NCBI GenBank assembly: GCA_900543585.1
Contig: UQRP01000019.1
Location: forward strand, 1-47,062
Source of the DNA: an uncultured Prevotella sp.
Lineage (GTDB): Bacteria > Bacteroidota > Bacteroidia > Bacteroidales > Bacteroidaceae
DNA length: 47,062 nucleotides
Reading direction: 5' to 3'
The notes under the pieces were generated by a model. It did not search any database. It was not told the DNA's origin and saw only the letters and a list, made by a program, of their open reading frames with translations. Below are positions 9,142-17,393 of this stretch, piece after piece. How positions within the stretch are numbered: the stretch's first letter is position 1; each line of letters opens with the position of its first letter. The position numbers and the translations under genes are program-made.

Positions 9142-9400
9142 TTATGCCAACGCCACTGTCAAGCCAGCCATGACGATGCTCACCATGGACATGAGCTTGA
9201 TGAGGATGTTGAGAGACGGGCCGGAAGTGTCTTTGAACGGGTCGCCGACAGTATCGCCTACGACGGTGGCCTTATGCTGCTCCGAGCCCTTTCCGCCGAA
9301 GTTGCCCTCTTCCACCATCTTCTTGGCGTTGTCCCAGGCACCGCCACTGTTGGCCATGAACACCGCTAAGGAGAAGCCTGTGGCGCCACGATGCTCGAAG
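9142..9400 (-). pseudogene. 3' remnant of a membrane-bound pyrophosphatase gene (hppA)
   Basis: The last ~85 codons on the minus strand, ending at the TAA at 9142-9144, encode a clear ion-translocating pyrophosphatase C terminus: FMANSGGAWDNAKK, then HKATVVGDTVGDPFKDTSGP and NILIKLMSMV. The full family protein is around 700 residues with some 16 membrane helices, but none of the rest is present upstream. An open frame continues to 9546, yet its earlier part (around KAWAFFRTMMRED) does not look like this family. The fragment is inferred to be a leftover from a deletion or rearrangement. The position of the left boundary of homology is approximate. Confidence 0.8.
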
Positions 9401-9523
9401 CCGGCAATCTCGTGCATGCGCACCGTGCCCACGTCTTCGCGCATCATCGTGCGGAAAAAAGCCCAGGCCTTGCCATCGGTGAGCGGCTCCCGATTCGGCG
9501 TAGGGGCGGAAAAGAAGATTTTT

Positions 9524-9587
9524 CTTGCCCGTGGGAGAATATTCACGCGTTTTTTCTTGTCCGTGTGAAAATATTAACGTATTTTTG
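9524..9587. repeat. Duplicated 32-bp segment at the SusD-like promoter
   Basis: Two imperfect 32-bp copies, 9524-9555 and 9556-9587, agree at about 25 positions. Both begin CTTG and include CCGTG and AATATT. Only the second copy ends in a proper TATTTTTG, so the duplication includes the -33 region and a decayed or never-functional -7 box. Confidence 0.65.
9557..9587 (+). promoter_or_regulatory. Promoter for the SusD-like gene
   Basis: A TTG at 9557-9559 is followed after 20 bases by TATTTTTG at 9580-9587, close to the Bacteroidota consensus. The gene's ATG is at 9617, leaving a leader of roughly 25 bases. Confidence 0.65.
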
Positions 9588-9616
9588 CCGTCATAAAACA
9601 GAACCTGCAAGAAACA

Positions 9617-11332
9617 ATGATAAGAAGCCTATTACGTCTGCTCGCCACCCTCTCCGTGGGTGTCATCGTGCTTTCGGCATGTGATGACATCTTGGACAAG
9701 AGTGCCAAGTCGGCGTTTATGGACAGTCCCGCCTATTGGAGCAATGTCGCTGAGGTTGCCAGCTTCACCAACGACTTCTACACCAATTTCGACGGCTACG
9801 GGCAGGACGGCTTCTTGGGCTGGTTCTATTACAAGAGTCTCTCCGACGACCAGGTCAACCCCACGGCTTTCAACTGGAGCTTCTATGCTGTGCCCTCGCG
9901 TTCCGACTACTGGGACGACGCTTTTAAGCAGATAAAACGGGCCAACAGCGTGATAAGGAATGTCGGGGCGTCGACACTGACGGCCGATATGAAGACGACC
10001 TTCACGGCCATTGCACGCCTCAACCGCGCCTGGCTCTATTTCCAGCTCGTCAGGGAGTATGGCGACGTGCCCTGGATAACGACACCGGCGGCCACACAGG
10101 ACGACAGAACCCTCGTGGCTGACAACCGCACCGACCGTGATGTCGTCGTAGACTCCATCGTCGCTGATATAGACTTCGCCGTGGCCCACCTCCCTGAGGC
10201 TACTGACAAGACACTGTGGTCGTCGGATATGGCCCTGGCCTTGCTGAGCGACGTATGCCTCTATGAGGGCACCTACTGCCGCTACCGCACGAGGGCCGAC
10301 AATGGCAAGGCACCCAATGAGAGCCGGGCCAGGACCTACCTGCGCAAGTGTGTCATGGCTAGTGAGGCACTCATCATCTCAGGGCGCTATGCGCTGACAG
10401 CAGACTATGGCGACGTCTACCACTCCGCCGACCTCTCCCATTGCCGTGAAGTCATCTTCTTCCGCAACTACGAGCGTGAGGTGATGACCCACGGTCTCAT
10501 TGCCGCCACCACGGCCTCGCAGCAGGTCTACGGCCTCACCAAAGATGCCGTCGACGCCTTCCTCTTCCGCGACGGTAAGCCGAAAGCCACGACGGCCCTC
10601 GACACCACCGAGAGGGCTGCTGTCAACGCCGATGGCAACTACAGCATCGCCGGCTTGCTGCAACGGCGTGACAAGCGTCTGAGCGCCATCACCGACAGCA
10701 TCGTCTACTTCAATGGGGCGACATGGAGTCGTCCGTGCAGCGACGGCGCGGTGGCACCCATGGCTTCGTCGACAGGCTATGGCATCAGGAAGTTCGACAA
10801 CACGACCCTCGACAGCTACTACCGCACGGGCTCCAACACCAACTATACCGATGCGCCTATCTTCTGGTATGCCGTCGTCCTCCTCAACGACGCTGAGGCT
10901 CTCGCGGAGCTGGGGAGTATCACACAGGATGACCTCGATGTCACCGTCAACCTGCTGCAGCGACGCGCCGGACTTCCACCGCTGACACTGCGCCCGCCCC
11001 ATGACCCGGCCAACAAGGACGGTGTCAGCAACCTGCTCTACGAGATACGGCGCACACGGCGCTGCGAGCTGATGCTCGACAACTGGTACCGCTACTGGGA
11101 CCTCGTGAGGTGGCATCAACTCGACAAACTCGACAGCCGACAGCATCCTAATGTCAACCGCGGTGCGCAGGTCGCCATCAGCGGAAAGGCTGAGGTGACA
11201 CTCGACGCTGACAACTACATCGTTCCGTCAACAGAAACACGTATATACAAACCAAAATATTATTTCTTCCCCGTTCCTGCCGCTGTCATCAAGGCCAACC
11301 CCGCCGTCAGCCAGAATCCAGGATGGCAGTAA
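9617..11332 (+). CDS. SusD/RagB-family nutrient-binding outer-membrane lipoprotein
   Basis: The 571-residue product starts with a lipoprotein signal ending LSAC (Cys22), followed by the DDILDKS segment common in SusD proteins. The body is the alpha-helical SusD fold with its TPR-like helices (for example FKQIKRANSVIRN and AIARLNRAWLYFQLVREYGDVPW) and the C-terminal motif in which RRTRRCELMLDNWYRYWDL precedes the end. Such proteins sit on the cell surface and cap a SusC TonB-dependent transporter, binding glycans or peptides. No susC neighbours it here; upstream is a decayed pyrophosphatase remnant and downstream a glycosyltransferase. It is therefore an orphan, or one left after loss of its partner. 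The ligand is unknown. Confidence 0.9.
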   Translation: MIRSLLRLLATLSVGVIVLSACDDILDKSAKSAFMDSPAYWSNVAEVASFTNDFYTNFDGYGQDGFLGWFYYKSLSDDQVNPTAFNWSFYAVPSRSDYWDDAFKQIKRANSVIRNVGASTLTADMKTTFTAIARLNRAWLYFQLVREYGDVPWITTPAATQDDRTLVADNRTDRDVVVDSIVADIDFAVAHLPEATDKTLWSSDMALALLSDVCLYEGTYCRYRTRADNGKAPNESRARTYLRKCVMASEALIISGRYALTADYGDVYHSADLSHCREVIFFRNYEREVMTHGLIAATTASQQVYGLTKDAVDAFLFRDGKPKATTALDTTERAAVNADGNYSIAGLLQRRDKRLSAITDSIVYFNGATWSRPCSDGAVAPMASSTGYGIRKFDNTTLDSYYRTGSNTNYTDAPIFWYAVVLLNDAEALAELGSITQDDLDVTVNLLQRRAGLPPLTLRPPHDPANKDGVSNLLYEIRRTRRCELMLDNWYRYWDLVRWHQLDKLDSRQHPNVNRGAQVAISGKAEVTLDADNYIVPSTETRIYKPKYYFFPVPAAVIKANPAVSQNPGWQ

Positions 11333-11368
11333 TGGCTCAGGATAACTCAAGGGATGACAACCGTAATT

Positions 11369-12799
11369 ATGAAAATGATAGACTGCTTCCTGCCACAGGG
11401 CACAGAGCAAGAAACACAGAGAAACATTGAGGTCTTGAAAGGTGAGACCATCGTCAACAGTGTGAACATCCTCACCACCGCTGTCACAGCCTCCGCCACC
11501 ATCAGAGACATTGCCGCCAAGGCCACGGCTCCCTACACCTTATTATATTTGAAAGGCAAGCATCTTCTCCCGGGCTATCTCGCCCTGGAGCGTATGGTGC
11601 AGCTTGCCGATGTCACCGGTGCCGGACTTCTCTATTCCGACCATTACCATATCTCCGCCGAGGGCGTGCGCACTGAGCTCCCCGTCATCGACTATCAGCG
11701 CGGCTCCCTGCGCGACGACTTCAACTTCGGTGGTCTTGTGCTTCTCAGCACCAAGGCCTTGAAGGAGGCTGCCGCACGCATGACTGCCGACTATGCCGCC
11801 GCGGGCTTCTACGACCTGCGCCTGAAGATTTCAGAGCACTACGACCTCGTGCATGTCAACGAGTTCATGTACTCCGAGGTGGAGCTGCCTCTCACTGAGC
11901 AGGAACGCCACCGCAAGACCGGGGAGCGCCTCTTCGACTATGTAGACCCCCGCAACCGCGCCTCACAGATAGAGATGGAGCAGGCCTGCACCGACCACCT
12001 CAAGGCCATCGGTGCCTATCTCGCCCCCGGCGACTTCCAGAAAGTGGATGTCACAGCCGGTACCTTCCCTGTAGAGATGTCCATCATGATTCCGGTGCGC
12101 AACCGCATCCGTACCATCCGCGATGCCCTCGACTCAGCGTTGTCGCAGAAGACGACATTCCCTTACAATGTCTTCGTCGTGGAGAATGGTCCCGACTGTG
12201 CCTCTACCGACGGCACCACGGAGGCTGTGGACAGCTACCATGACGACCGCATCGTGCATATCGTCACCTCACGCCGTGACCTCGGCGTGGGCGGCTCCTG
12301 GAATATGGCGGCCCACGATGCCCGCTGCGGACGCTTCATCGCACAGCTGGACAGTGACGACGAATATATCGACGAGAACACGCTGCAGAAAATCCACGAT
12401 GCCTTCATCCAACAGCAGGTAGCGATGATTATCGGTGCCTATCAGCTCACCGACATCAACCGCCAGCCACTGCCCCCCGGCATCATCGACCACCGCGAGT
12501 GGACACCGGAGAATGGTCGTAACAATGCCCTGCGCATCAATGGCTTGGGCGCACCGCGCGCGTTCTTCACGCCTGTCATCCGCAACCTCTGCATGCCCAA
12601 CGTCAACTATGGTGAGGACTATGCGCTGGCTCTGGCCATCAGCCGTAGCTATGAGATAGGACGTATCTATGAGCCGCTCTACTGCTGCCGCCGGTGGGAC
12701 GACAACTCCGATGGCGACCTCTCCGTGGAGAAGGAGAACCGCAACAACCTTTATAAAGACCGTATCAGGACATGGGAAGTGCTGGCAAGAACAAAGTAA
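11369..12799 (+). CDS. Family 2 glycosyltransferase with duplicated GT-A-like halves
   Basis: The chosen ATG at 11369 gives MKMIDCFLPQ and 476 residues; an in-frame ATG at 11354 would add five. The second half (from about residue 236) is a normal GT-A domain: MSIMIPVRNR, a central region with GVGGSWNMA, and the metal-binding AQLDSDDEY motif (DSDD near 328-331). The first half also resembles a GT-A domain (TLLYLKG, then GLLYSDHYH) but lacks a proper DxD, so it may be a structural or inactive repeat. The C-terminal stretch with HREWTPENGRN and NGLGAPRAFF is distinctive. The acceptor and donor are unknown. The stop overlaps the permease start by 28 bases, so the two form a transcription unit. 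Confidence 0.82.
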   Translation: MKMIDCFLPQGTEQETQRNIEVLKGETIVNSVNILTTAVTASATIRDIAAKATAPYTLLYLKGKHLLPGYLALERMVQLADVTGAGLLYSDHYHISAEGVRTELPVIDYQRGSLRDDFNFGGLVLLSTKALKEAAARMTADYAAAGFYDLRLKISEHYDLVHVNEFMYSEVELPLTEQERHRKTGERLFDYVDPRNRASQIEMEQACTDHLKAIGAYLAPGDFQKVDVTAGTFPVEMSIMIPVRNRIRTIRDALDSALSQKTTFPYNVFVVENGPDCASTDGTTEAVDSYHDDRIVHIVTSRRDLGVGGSWNMAAHDARCGRFIAQLDSDDEYIDENTLQKIHDAFIQQQVAMIIGAYQLTDINRQPLPPGIIDHREWTPENGRNNALRINGLGAPRAFFTPVIRNLCMPNVNYGEDYALALAISRSYEIGRIYEPLYCCRRWDDNSDGDLSVEKENRNNLYKDRIRTWEVLARTK

Positions 12800-14094
12800 G
12801 TCCATGGATATGGGTGCCGACATTGTATTTCGCGGAAGGCATCCCGTATTTCATCGTTAACAATATCTCCGTGACGATGTTCACGCGCATGGGAGTCCCC
12901 AACGGTGAGATGGCGCTCTTCACCTCGCTGCTCTATCTCCCGTGGACCATCAAGCCGCTGTGGAGTCCTTTCATCGACATCATGAAGACCAAGCGTTGGT
13001 GGATACTGGCCATGCAGGTGCTCATGTCTGTCTGCTTCGTGTTGCTGACGCTCTCGCTGCCTCATCCTGCTGCCTCTGTCATCGCGGCGAAGTCGACGCC
13101 GGTGAGCCTCTTCACCCTCACCTTGTTGCTCTTCATCATCACGGCCTTTGCCTCTGCCACCCATGACATCGCCGCCGACGGCTTCTATATGCTTGCTAAC
13201 GACGAGCGCCAGCAGAGCTTCTTCGTGGGCATCCGCTCCACCTTCTACCGCCTCAGCAGCATCTTCGGCCAGGGCGTCCTCGTCTTCATAGCGGGGAGCT
13301 TAGAGAAGAGTAGTGGCAACATTCCGCTGGCCTGGCAGATCACCTTGGGCATCACGGCGGCACTCTTCGCCGTCCTCACCCTCTACCATACCTGGGCGTT
13401 GCCGCGTCCAGCTGCCGACCGGGCCGTGAGCCATGCCGACGGAAAAGGTGGGGCAGCAGCGGTGTGGACGGACTTTGCCCATACCTGGGCTTCGTTCTTC
13501 CGTAAGCGTGGTGTCATCGTGGCCATCGTCTTTATGCTCCTCTACCGTCTGCCGGAGGCTTTCCTGCTGAAGATGGTGAACCCCTTCCTCCTCGACCCTG
13601 CTGACAAGGGCGGACTGGCCTTGGACACCGATATGGTGGGCATCGTCTATGGCACCATCGGTGTGCTGGCGCTCACCGTCGGCGGCATCCTCGGCGGTAT
13701 CGCCGCCTCGCGCTGGGGGCTGCGGAAGTCGCTGTGGCCCATGGCGGCTTGCATGACGCTGCCCTGTGTCACCTTCGTCTACCTCTCCATGGCGCTGCCC
13801 CACAACCTCATCGTCATCTGCACGTGTGTGGCGGTGGAGCAGTTTGGCTATGGCTTTGGCTTCACGGCTTACATGCTCTATATGATTCACTTCTCCAAGG
13901 GCGACTATGCCACTGCCCACTATGCCATCTGCACGGCGTTCATGGCGTTGAGCATGATGCTGCCGGGTATGGTGGCCGGTTACCTCCAGGAGGCGGTGGG
14001 CTATGAGCTCTTCTTCTGGATAGTGATAGCCTGCTGCGTGGCCACCGTCGTCATGACGGCAAAGGTGCGCGCTGAACTTGATAAAACGGAATAA
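12772..14094 (+). CDS. AmpG/MurT-like MFS permease (probable muropeptide or MurNAc uptake)
   Basis: This 440-residue major facilitator protein begins PWIWVPTLYFAEGIPYF and carries about 12 hydrophobic segments. Around residue 60 is the AmpG-type signature YLPWTIKPLWSPFID, followed by KTKRWW. AmpG proteins import anhydro-muropeptides for wall recycling; in Tannerella the related MurT imports N-acetylmuramic acid. The following gene is a BadF/MurK-type kinase, as in the Tannerella murT-murK arrangement, which supports a wall-sugar salvage role by inference. No murQ etherase is in view. The start at 12772 lies within the glycosyltransferase 3' end. Confidence 0.78.
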   Translation: MGSAGKNKVSPWIWVPTLYFAEGIPYFIVNNISVTMFTRMGVPNGEMALFTSLLYLPWTIKPLWSPFIDIMKTKRWWILAMQVLMSVCFVLLTLSLPHPAASVIAAKSTPVSLFTLTLLLFIITAFASATHDIAADGFYMLANDERQQSFFVGIRSTFYRLSSIFGQGVLVFIAGSLEKSSGNIPLAWQITLGITAALFAVLTLYHTWALPRPAADRAVSHADGKGGAAAVWTDFAHTWASFFRKRGVIVAIVFMLLYRLPEAFLLKMVNPFLLDPADKGGLALDTDMVGIVYGTIGVLALTVGGILGGIAASRWGLRKSLWPMAACMTLPCVTFVYLSMALPHNLIVICTCVAVEQFGYGFGFTAYMLYMIHFSKGDYATAHYAICTAFMALSMMLPGMVAGYLQEAVGYELFFWIVIACCVATVVMTAKVRAELDKTE

Positions 14095-14110
14095 TACACA
14101 TATTATATAT

Positions 14111-14947
14111 ATGATACTTATTGCAGACTCCGGTTCTACAAAGACCGACTGGGCTGCCGTCGCCGATGACGGTAGCCTGCTCAAGACCATCCGTACTGTC
14201 GGACTCAACCCCTTCCAGGTGACGGAGGAACAGATAGCTGTGGAGGCCGCAAAGGTCGCCAGCGAGCTTGCTTCGCCCGCTTCTGTCACCATCCATTTCT
14301 ATGGTGCCGGTTGCACGCCGGAGAAACAGCCCGTCGTGGCGCGTGCCCTTCGCCGGGCGTTTAAGAATGTCGTCTTCTGCGAGGTGGCCTCCGACATGCT
14401 CGGTGCGGCCCGCGCGGTCTGTGGCTCCCAGCCCGGCATCTGCTGCATCCTGGGCACGGGGAGCAACTCCTGCGCCTATGACGGCGACAAAATCGTGAAA
14501 AATGTGCCGCCCCTCGGCTTTATCCTCGGCGACGAGGGTAGTGGTGCCGTGATGGGCAAGCGTCTCGTGGCCGATGTCCTCAAGAGCCAGCTGCCGAAGC
14601 CAATCTGCGACAGGTTCTTCGACAAATACCACCTCACGCAGGCCGACATCATCGAGCGTGTCTACCGCCAGCCCAAGCCCAACACCTTCTTGGCTTCCTT
14701 CATGCCCTTCATACAGCAGTATATCGGCGAAAAGGAGATTCGCAATCTTGTCAAGGAGAGCTTCCGCGAGTTTCTGCGTCGCAACGTCATGCAGTACGAT
14801 GGTTGGCAGACATTGCCCATTGGCTTCGTGGGCTCCATTGCGAAAATCTATCGCGACATCCTTGAGGAGGTGGCAGCAGAAGAGGGCATGCACATTGGCG
14901 AAATTGTCCAGGCACCTTTGGAGGCGCTCGTCAGGCAGGTCGGTTAA
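14111..14947 (+). CDS. BadF/BadG-type sugar kinase, MurK-like
   Basis: The ATG at 14111 gives 278 residues. The ASKHA ATPase fold shows in the phosphate-1 loop MILIADSGSTKTDW at the very N terminus, the second phosphate loop ILGTGSNSCAYDG near residue 115, and the GDEGSGAVMGKRL segment. Members in Bacteroidota and mammals phosphorylate N-acetylglucosamine or N-acetylmuramic acid. The nearby AmpG/MurT-like permease, 16 bases upstream, favours amino-sugar salvage from peptidoglycan. Substrate choice between GlcNAc and MurNAc cannot be settled from the sequence. An in-frame ATG at 14078 would overlap the permease and would push the phosphate loop away from the N terminus, so it was not used. Confidence 0.8.
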   Translation: MILIADSGSTKTDWAAVADDGSLLKTIRTVGLNPFQVTEEQIAVEAAKVASELASPASVTIHFYGAGCTPEKQPVVARALRRAFKNVVFCEVASDMLGAARAVCGSQPGICCILGTGSNSCAYDGDKIVKNVPPLGFILGDEGSGAVMGKRLVADVLKSQLPKPICDRFFDKYHLTQADIIERVYRQPKPNTFLASFMPFIQQYIGEKEIRNLVKESFREFLRRNVMQYDGWQTLPIGFVGSIAKIYRDILEEVAAEEGMHIGEIVQAPLEALVRQVG

Positions 14948-14981
14948 TTCCAATTGTAATCCTTCAGTGGTTCCTAACGTT

Positions 14982-15767
14982 ATGGCAGAGAAAAGCGCCA
15001 AAGAAGAGAAACAAGTCCTACGGCAGGTCGTCAAGTGGCAGGATCTTCACTTCTATCGAAAGAGTGATGTGCTTTATCAGCTTACCTGTATCTTCTGTCA
15101 ACGCTTCTTGCCTTTGTGTGGCGACCGCACTGTTGATCAGATGGTTCAGGCTGCACGTTCGTGTAAGCAGAATATCGTCGAGGGTTCAGAGGACGGAGCT
15201 ACCTCTACGGAGATGGAACTGAAGCTGCTCAATGTAGCGCGGGCAAGCAATGCTGAGCTGCGGGAGGACTATCTTGACTTCATCAAGCGTCACCATTTGG
15301 TGCAGTGGAGTTCAGGGCACGGGCGATATCAGTCCTTGCAGGACTATACACAACGGCATAACGATCTTGAAGACTATGTCCCGCATGCTGAGAAGTGGAC
15401 GGCTGAGGAGTTCGCGAATACTTGCTTGACGCTGTGCTATCAAGTTGATGCGATGATGAACCACTACCTCAAGCGTTTAGAGAAGGAGTTTGTTGAGCAA
15501 GGTGGTATCAAGGAGCGCATGCATGCCGCCCGTACCGGCTATCGCTTGGAGCAGGATGCCAAGCAGAAACGTTTAGAGGCAGAGAATGCAGTTCTCAAGG
15601 CAGAAAATGCTAAACTCCAAGCCGACAACGAAGCCTTCAAGGCATTGGTGGCTCAGTGGCAGGCCCGCTATGAGGATTTGCGTAGGAGGGCGCTCGCTGC
15701 CTACTACAGGCAGAAGGAAGAAATTGAGAGATTGAAGAAGACGCTCAACGATAAAGGTGATATTTAG
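14982..15767 (+). CDS. Four-helix-bundle protein with C-terminal coiled coil
   Basis: The ATG at 14982 gives 261 residues. The first ~170 resemble the small four-helix-bundle family related to the 23S rRNA-intervening-sequence proteins (KWQDLHFYRKSDVLYQLT, then ARSCKQNIVEGSEDGATS), here with the suffix-type extension seen in Bacteroidota. From about residue 180 the protein is a charged coiled coil with Leu/Ala heptads (RLEAENAVLKAENAKLQAD). No signal peptide is present, so it is cytosolic. No enzymatic motif is visible and the function is unknown. It follows the kinase by 34 bases on the same strand, and its stop codon is directly followed by the 9-bp array. Confidence 0.75.
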   Translation: MAEKSAKEEKQVLRQVVKWQDLHFYRKSDVLYQLTCIFCQRFLPLCGDRTVDQMVQAARSCKQNIVEGSEDGATSTEMELKLLNVARASNAELREDYLDFIKRHHLVQWSSGHGRYQSLQDYTQRHNDLEDYVPHAEKWTAEEFANTCLTLCYQVDAMMNHYLKRLEKEFVEQGGIKERMHAARTGYRLEQDAKQKRLEAENAVLKAENAKLQADNEAFKALVAQWQARYEDLRRRALAAYYRQKEEIERLKKTLNDKGDI

Positions 15768-15893
15768 CCTCTATAGTCTCTATAGTTTCTATAGCTTCTA
15801 TAGTCTCTATAGTTTCTATAGTTTCTATAGTCTCTATAGCTTCTATAGTTTCTATAGCTTCTATAGTCTCTATAGTCTCTATAGCTTCTATCA
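15768..15893. repeat. Tandem array of 14 copies of a 9-bp CTATAG unit
   Basis: Starting at the first base after the preceding stop codon, 14 units of nine bases run without interruption. Each is three pyrimidines plus CTATAG (for example TTTCTATAG, CTTCTATAG, TCTCTATAG); the final unit ends CTATCA. CTATAG is its own reverse complement, so every unit has a palindromic core. The array is about 60 bases upstream of the rubredoxin -7 element. Such low-complexity arrays can gain or lose units by slippage. Confidence 0.95.
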
Positions 15894-15954
15894 CCTCTCT
15901 AAACTTTTTTGCTAAATTTCTGCTGCAACATGCGGTTTCCTCAGAGAAATATAG

Positions 15955-15962
15955 TAACTTTG
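15955..15962 (+). promoter_or_regulatory. Promoter -7 element for rubredoxin-fprA
   Basis: TAACTTTG matches TAnnTTTG. It leaves a leader of about 70 bases ahead of the rubredoxin ATG at 16035. The -33 region holds only TTTC. Confidence 0.55.
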
Positions 15963-16034
15963 CCTTTGTAATATTTCCAAAAGAAAATCTGCCGCTTTAG
16001 GCAGGAGATTATTAACCAGTAAACACATAACATT

Positions 16035-16199
16035 ATGAAGAAGTACGTTTGCACAGTTTGTGGCTATGTTTATGACCCCGCCGAGGGAGACCCAGATAAC
16101 GGCATCGCGCCCGGAACAGCTTTTGAAGACATCCCAGATGATTGGGTATGCCCCGTCTGCGGTGTTGGCAAGGACGATTTCGAGGTACAGGAGGACTAA
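16035..16199 (+). CDS. Rubredoxin
   Basis: This 54-residue protein has two Cys pairs, CTVCG near the N terminus and CPVCG near the C terminus, which ligate the single Fe. The YDPAEGDPDNGIAPGT loop and the DWVCP turn are standard rubredoxin. It carries single electrons in the cytoplasm. The next gene, three bases on, is a flavodiiron protein, whose physiological donor is commonly a rubredoxin, so the pair is very probably an NADH-driven O2 or NO reductase chain. An NADH:rubredoxin reductase is not in view. Confidence 0.97.
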   Translation: MKKYVCTVCGYVYDPAEGDPDNGIAPGTAFEDIPDDWVCPVCGVGKDDFEVQED

Positions 16200-16202
16200 G
16201 AC

Positions 16203-17393
16203 GTGGAGAAAAAGCTTACTGAACGCGTCTCCTGGGTGGGCAAGATAGACTGGGAGCTCAAGCACTTCCATGGTGACGAGCTCTCCACACACTTCGGCTC
16301 CAGCTATAACGCCTACCTCATACGCGATCAAAAGAATGTCCTCATCGACACGGTGTGGAGTCCTTACGACACGGAGTTTGTGGCACATCTTAAAGAGGCT
16401 ATCGACCTCAACGATATCGACTATATCGTGATGAACCACAACGAGAACGACCACTCCGGAGCGCTGCCAGCACTGATGCGGGAGATTCCCAACACGCCTA
16501 TCTACTGCACCAAGAAAGGTGAGGAGATACTGCGTGGTCTCTATCATCAGGACTGGAACTTCGTCAATGTCAAGACCGGCGACACGCTGAACATCGGCGA
16601 CAACACGCCGACATTCATCGAGTGCCCGATGTGCCACTGGCCCGACACTATGGTGACCTATGCCGACAAGGAGCAGATTCTCTTCTCCAACGATGTCTTC
16701 GGCCAGCACTATGCCTCAGAGAGCCTCTACGACGACACCGTCAACCAGCGCGACCTCTTCCGCGAGGCTGAGAAATACTATGCCAACATCCTCAACCTCT
16801 ACAACCGCAATGTGAAGCGGAAGGTGGATGAGATCGTAGGCATGAACCTCCCGCTGAAGATGATTGCTCCGTCTCATGGCGTTATCTGGACGGATCATAT
16901 CCCTGACATCATCGCTAAGTACCAGCAGTGGGACTGCGACTATCAGGAGAACCAGATTACCATCGTCTACGACACAATGTGGCAGTCGACACGTCATATG
17001 GCTCAGGCCATCGCTGACGGTATCCGTGAGCAGAACCCTGATGTCCGTGTCGTCCTGATGAATGCTACGCACGATGATAAGAACGATATCATTCTCGAAA
17101 TCTTCCACTCTAAGGCTGTCCTCGTGGGCTGTCCTACGGTGAACATGGGTCTGACCTATGCCATCGCCGGCATCATCGAACTCATCCACGGTATGAAGTT
17201 CAAGAACAAGAAGGCTGCAGCCTTCTCTTCCTTCGGCTGGGGTGGTGGTGCCGAGAAGCGCATCTCCCAGAAGCTTGAAGAGGCAGGCCTCACCTTGGCC
17301 GCCGAGCCGCTGAAAGTGAAGTGGGCGCCCGACACTGATGCCGAGAAGATGTGCCGCGAATGGGGCAAGTCCTTCGCAGCACAGTGTGAGTAA
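16203..17393 (+). CDS. fprA: Flavodiiron protein (FprA type), O2/NO reductase
   Basis: This 396-residue protein starts at GTG (16203), three bases after the rubredoxin stop, with AGGAGG inside the rubredoxin 3' end at a good distance. The N-terminal metallo-beta-lactamase-like domain has the diiron ligands: HNENDH (His79, Glu81, Asp83, His84), then a His in CPMCHWPD, Asp in FSNDVFG and His in APSHGVIW. The C-terminal ~145 residues are a flavodoxin-like FMN domain (IVYDTMWQSTRHMA). Flavodiiron proteins reduce O2 to water or NO to N2O in anaerobes. The cytosolic enzyme here lacks a fused rubredoxin, which is supplied by the neighbour. Confidence 0.95.
   Translation: MEKKLTERVSWVGKIDWELKHFHGDELSTHFGSSYNAYLIRDQKNVLIDTVWSPYDTEFVAHLKEAIDLNDIDYIVMNHNENDHSGALPALMREIPNTPIYCTKKGEEILRGLYHQDWNFVNVKTGDTLNIGDNTPTFIECPMCHWPDTMVTYADKEQILFSNDVFGQHYASESLYDDTVNQRDLFREAEKYYANILNLYNRNVKRKVDEIVGMNLPLKMIAPSHGVIWTDHIPDIIAKYQQWDCDYQENQITIVYDTMWQSTRHMAQAIADGIREQNPDVRVVLMNATHDDKNDIILEIFHSKAVLVGCPTVNMGLTYAIAGIIELIHGMKFKNKKAAAFSSFGWGGGAEKRISQKLEEAGLTLAAEPLKVKWAPDTDAEKMCREWGKSFAAQCE

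Noticed and set aside
14574..14981. Long N-terminal extension of the four-helix protein
   Set aside because: It overlaps the kinase gene in another frame and has low-complexity Ser/Arg-rich composition; the true start at 14982 follows the kinase stop.
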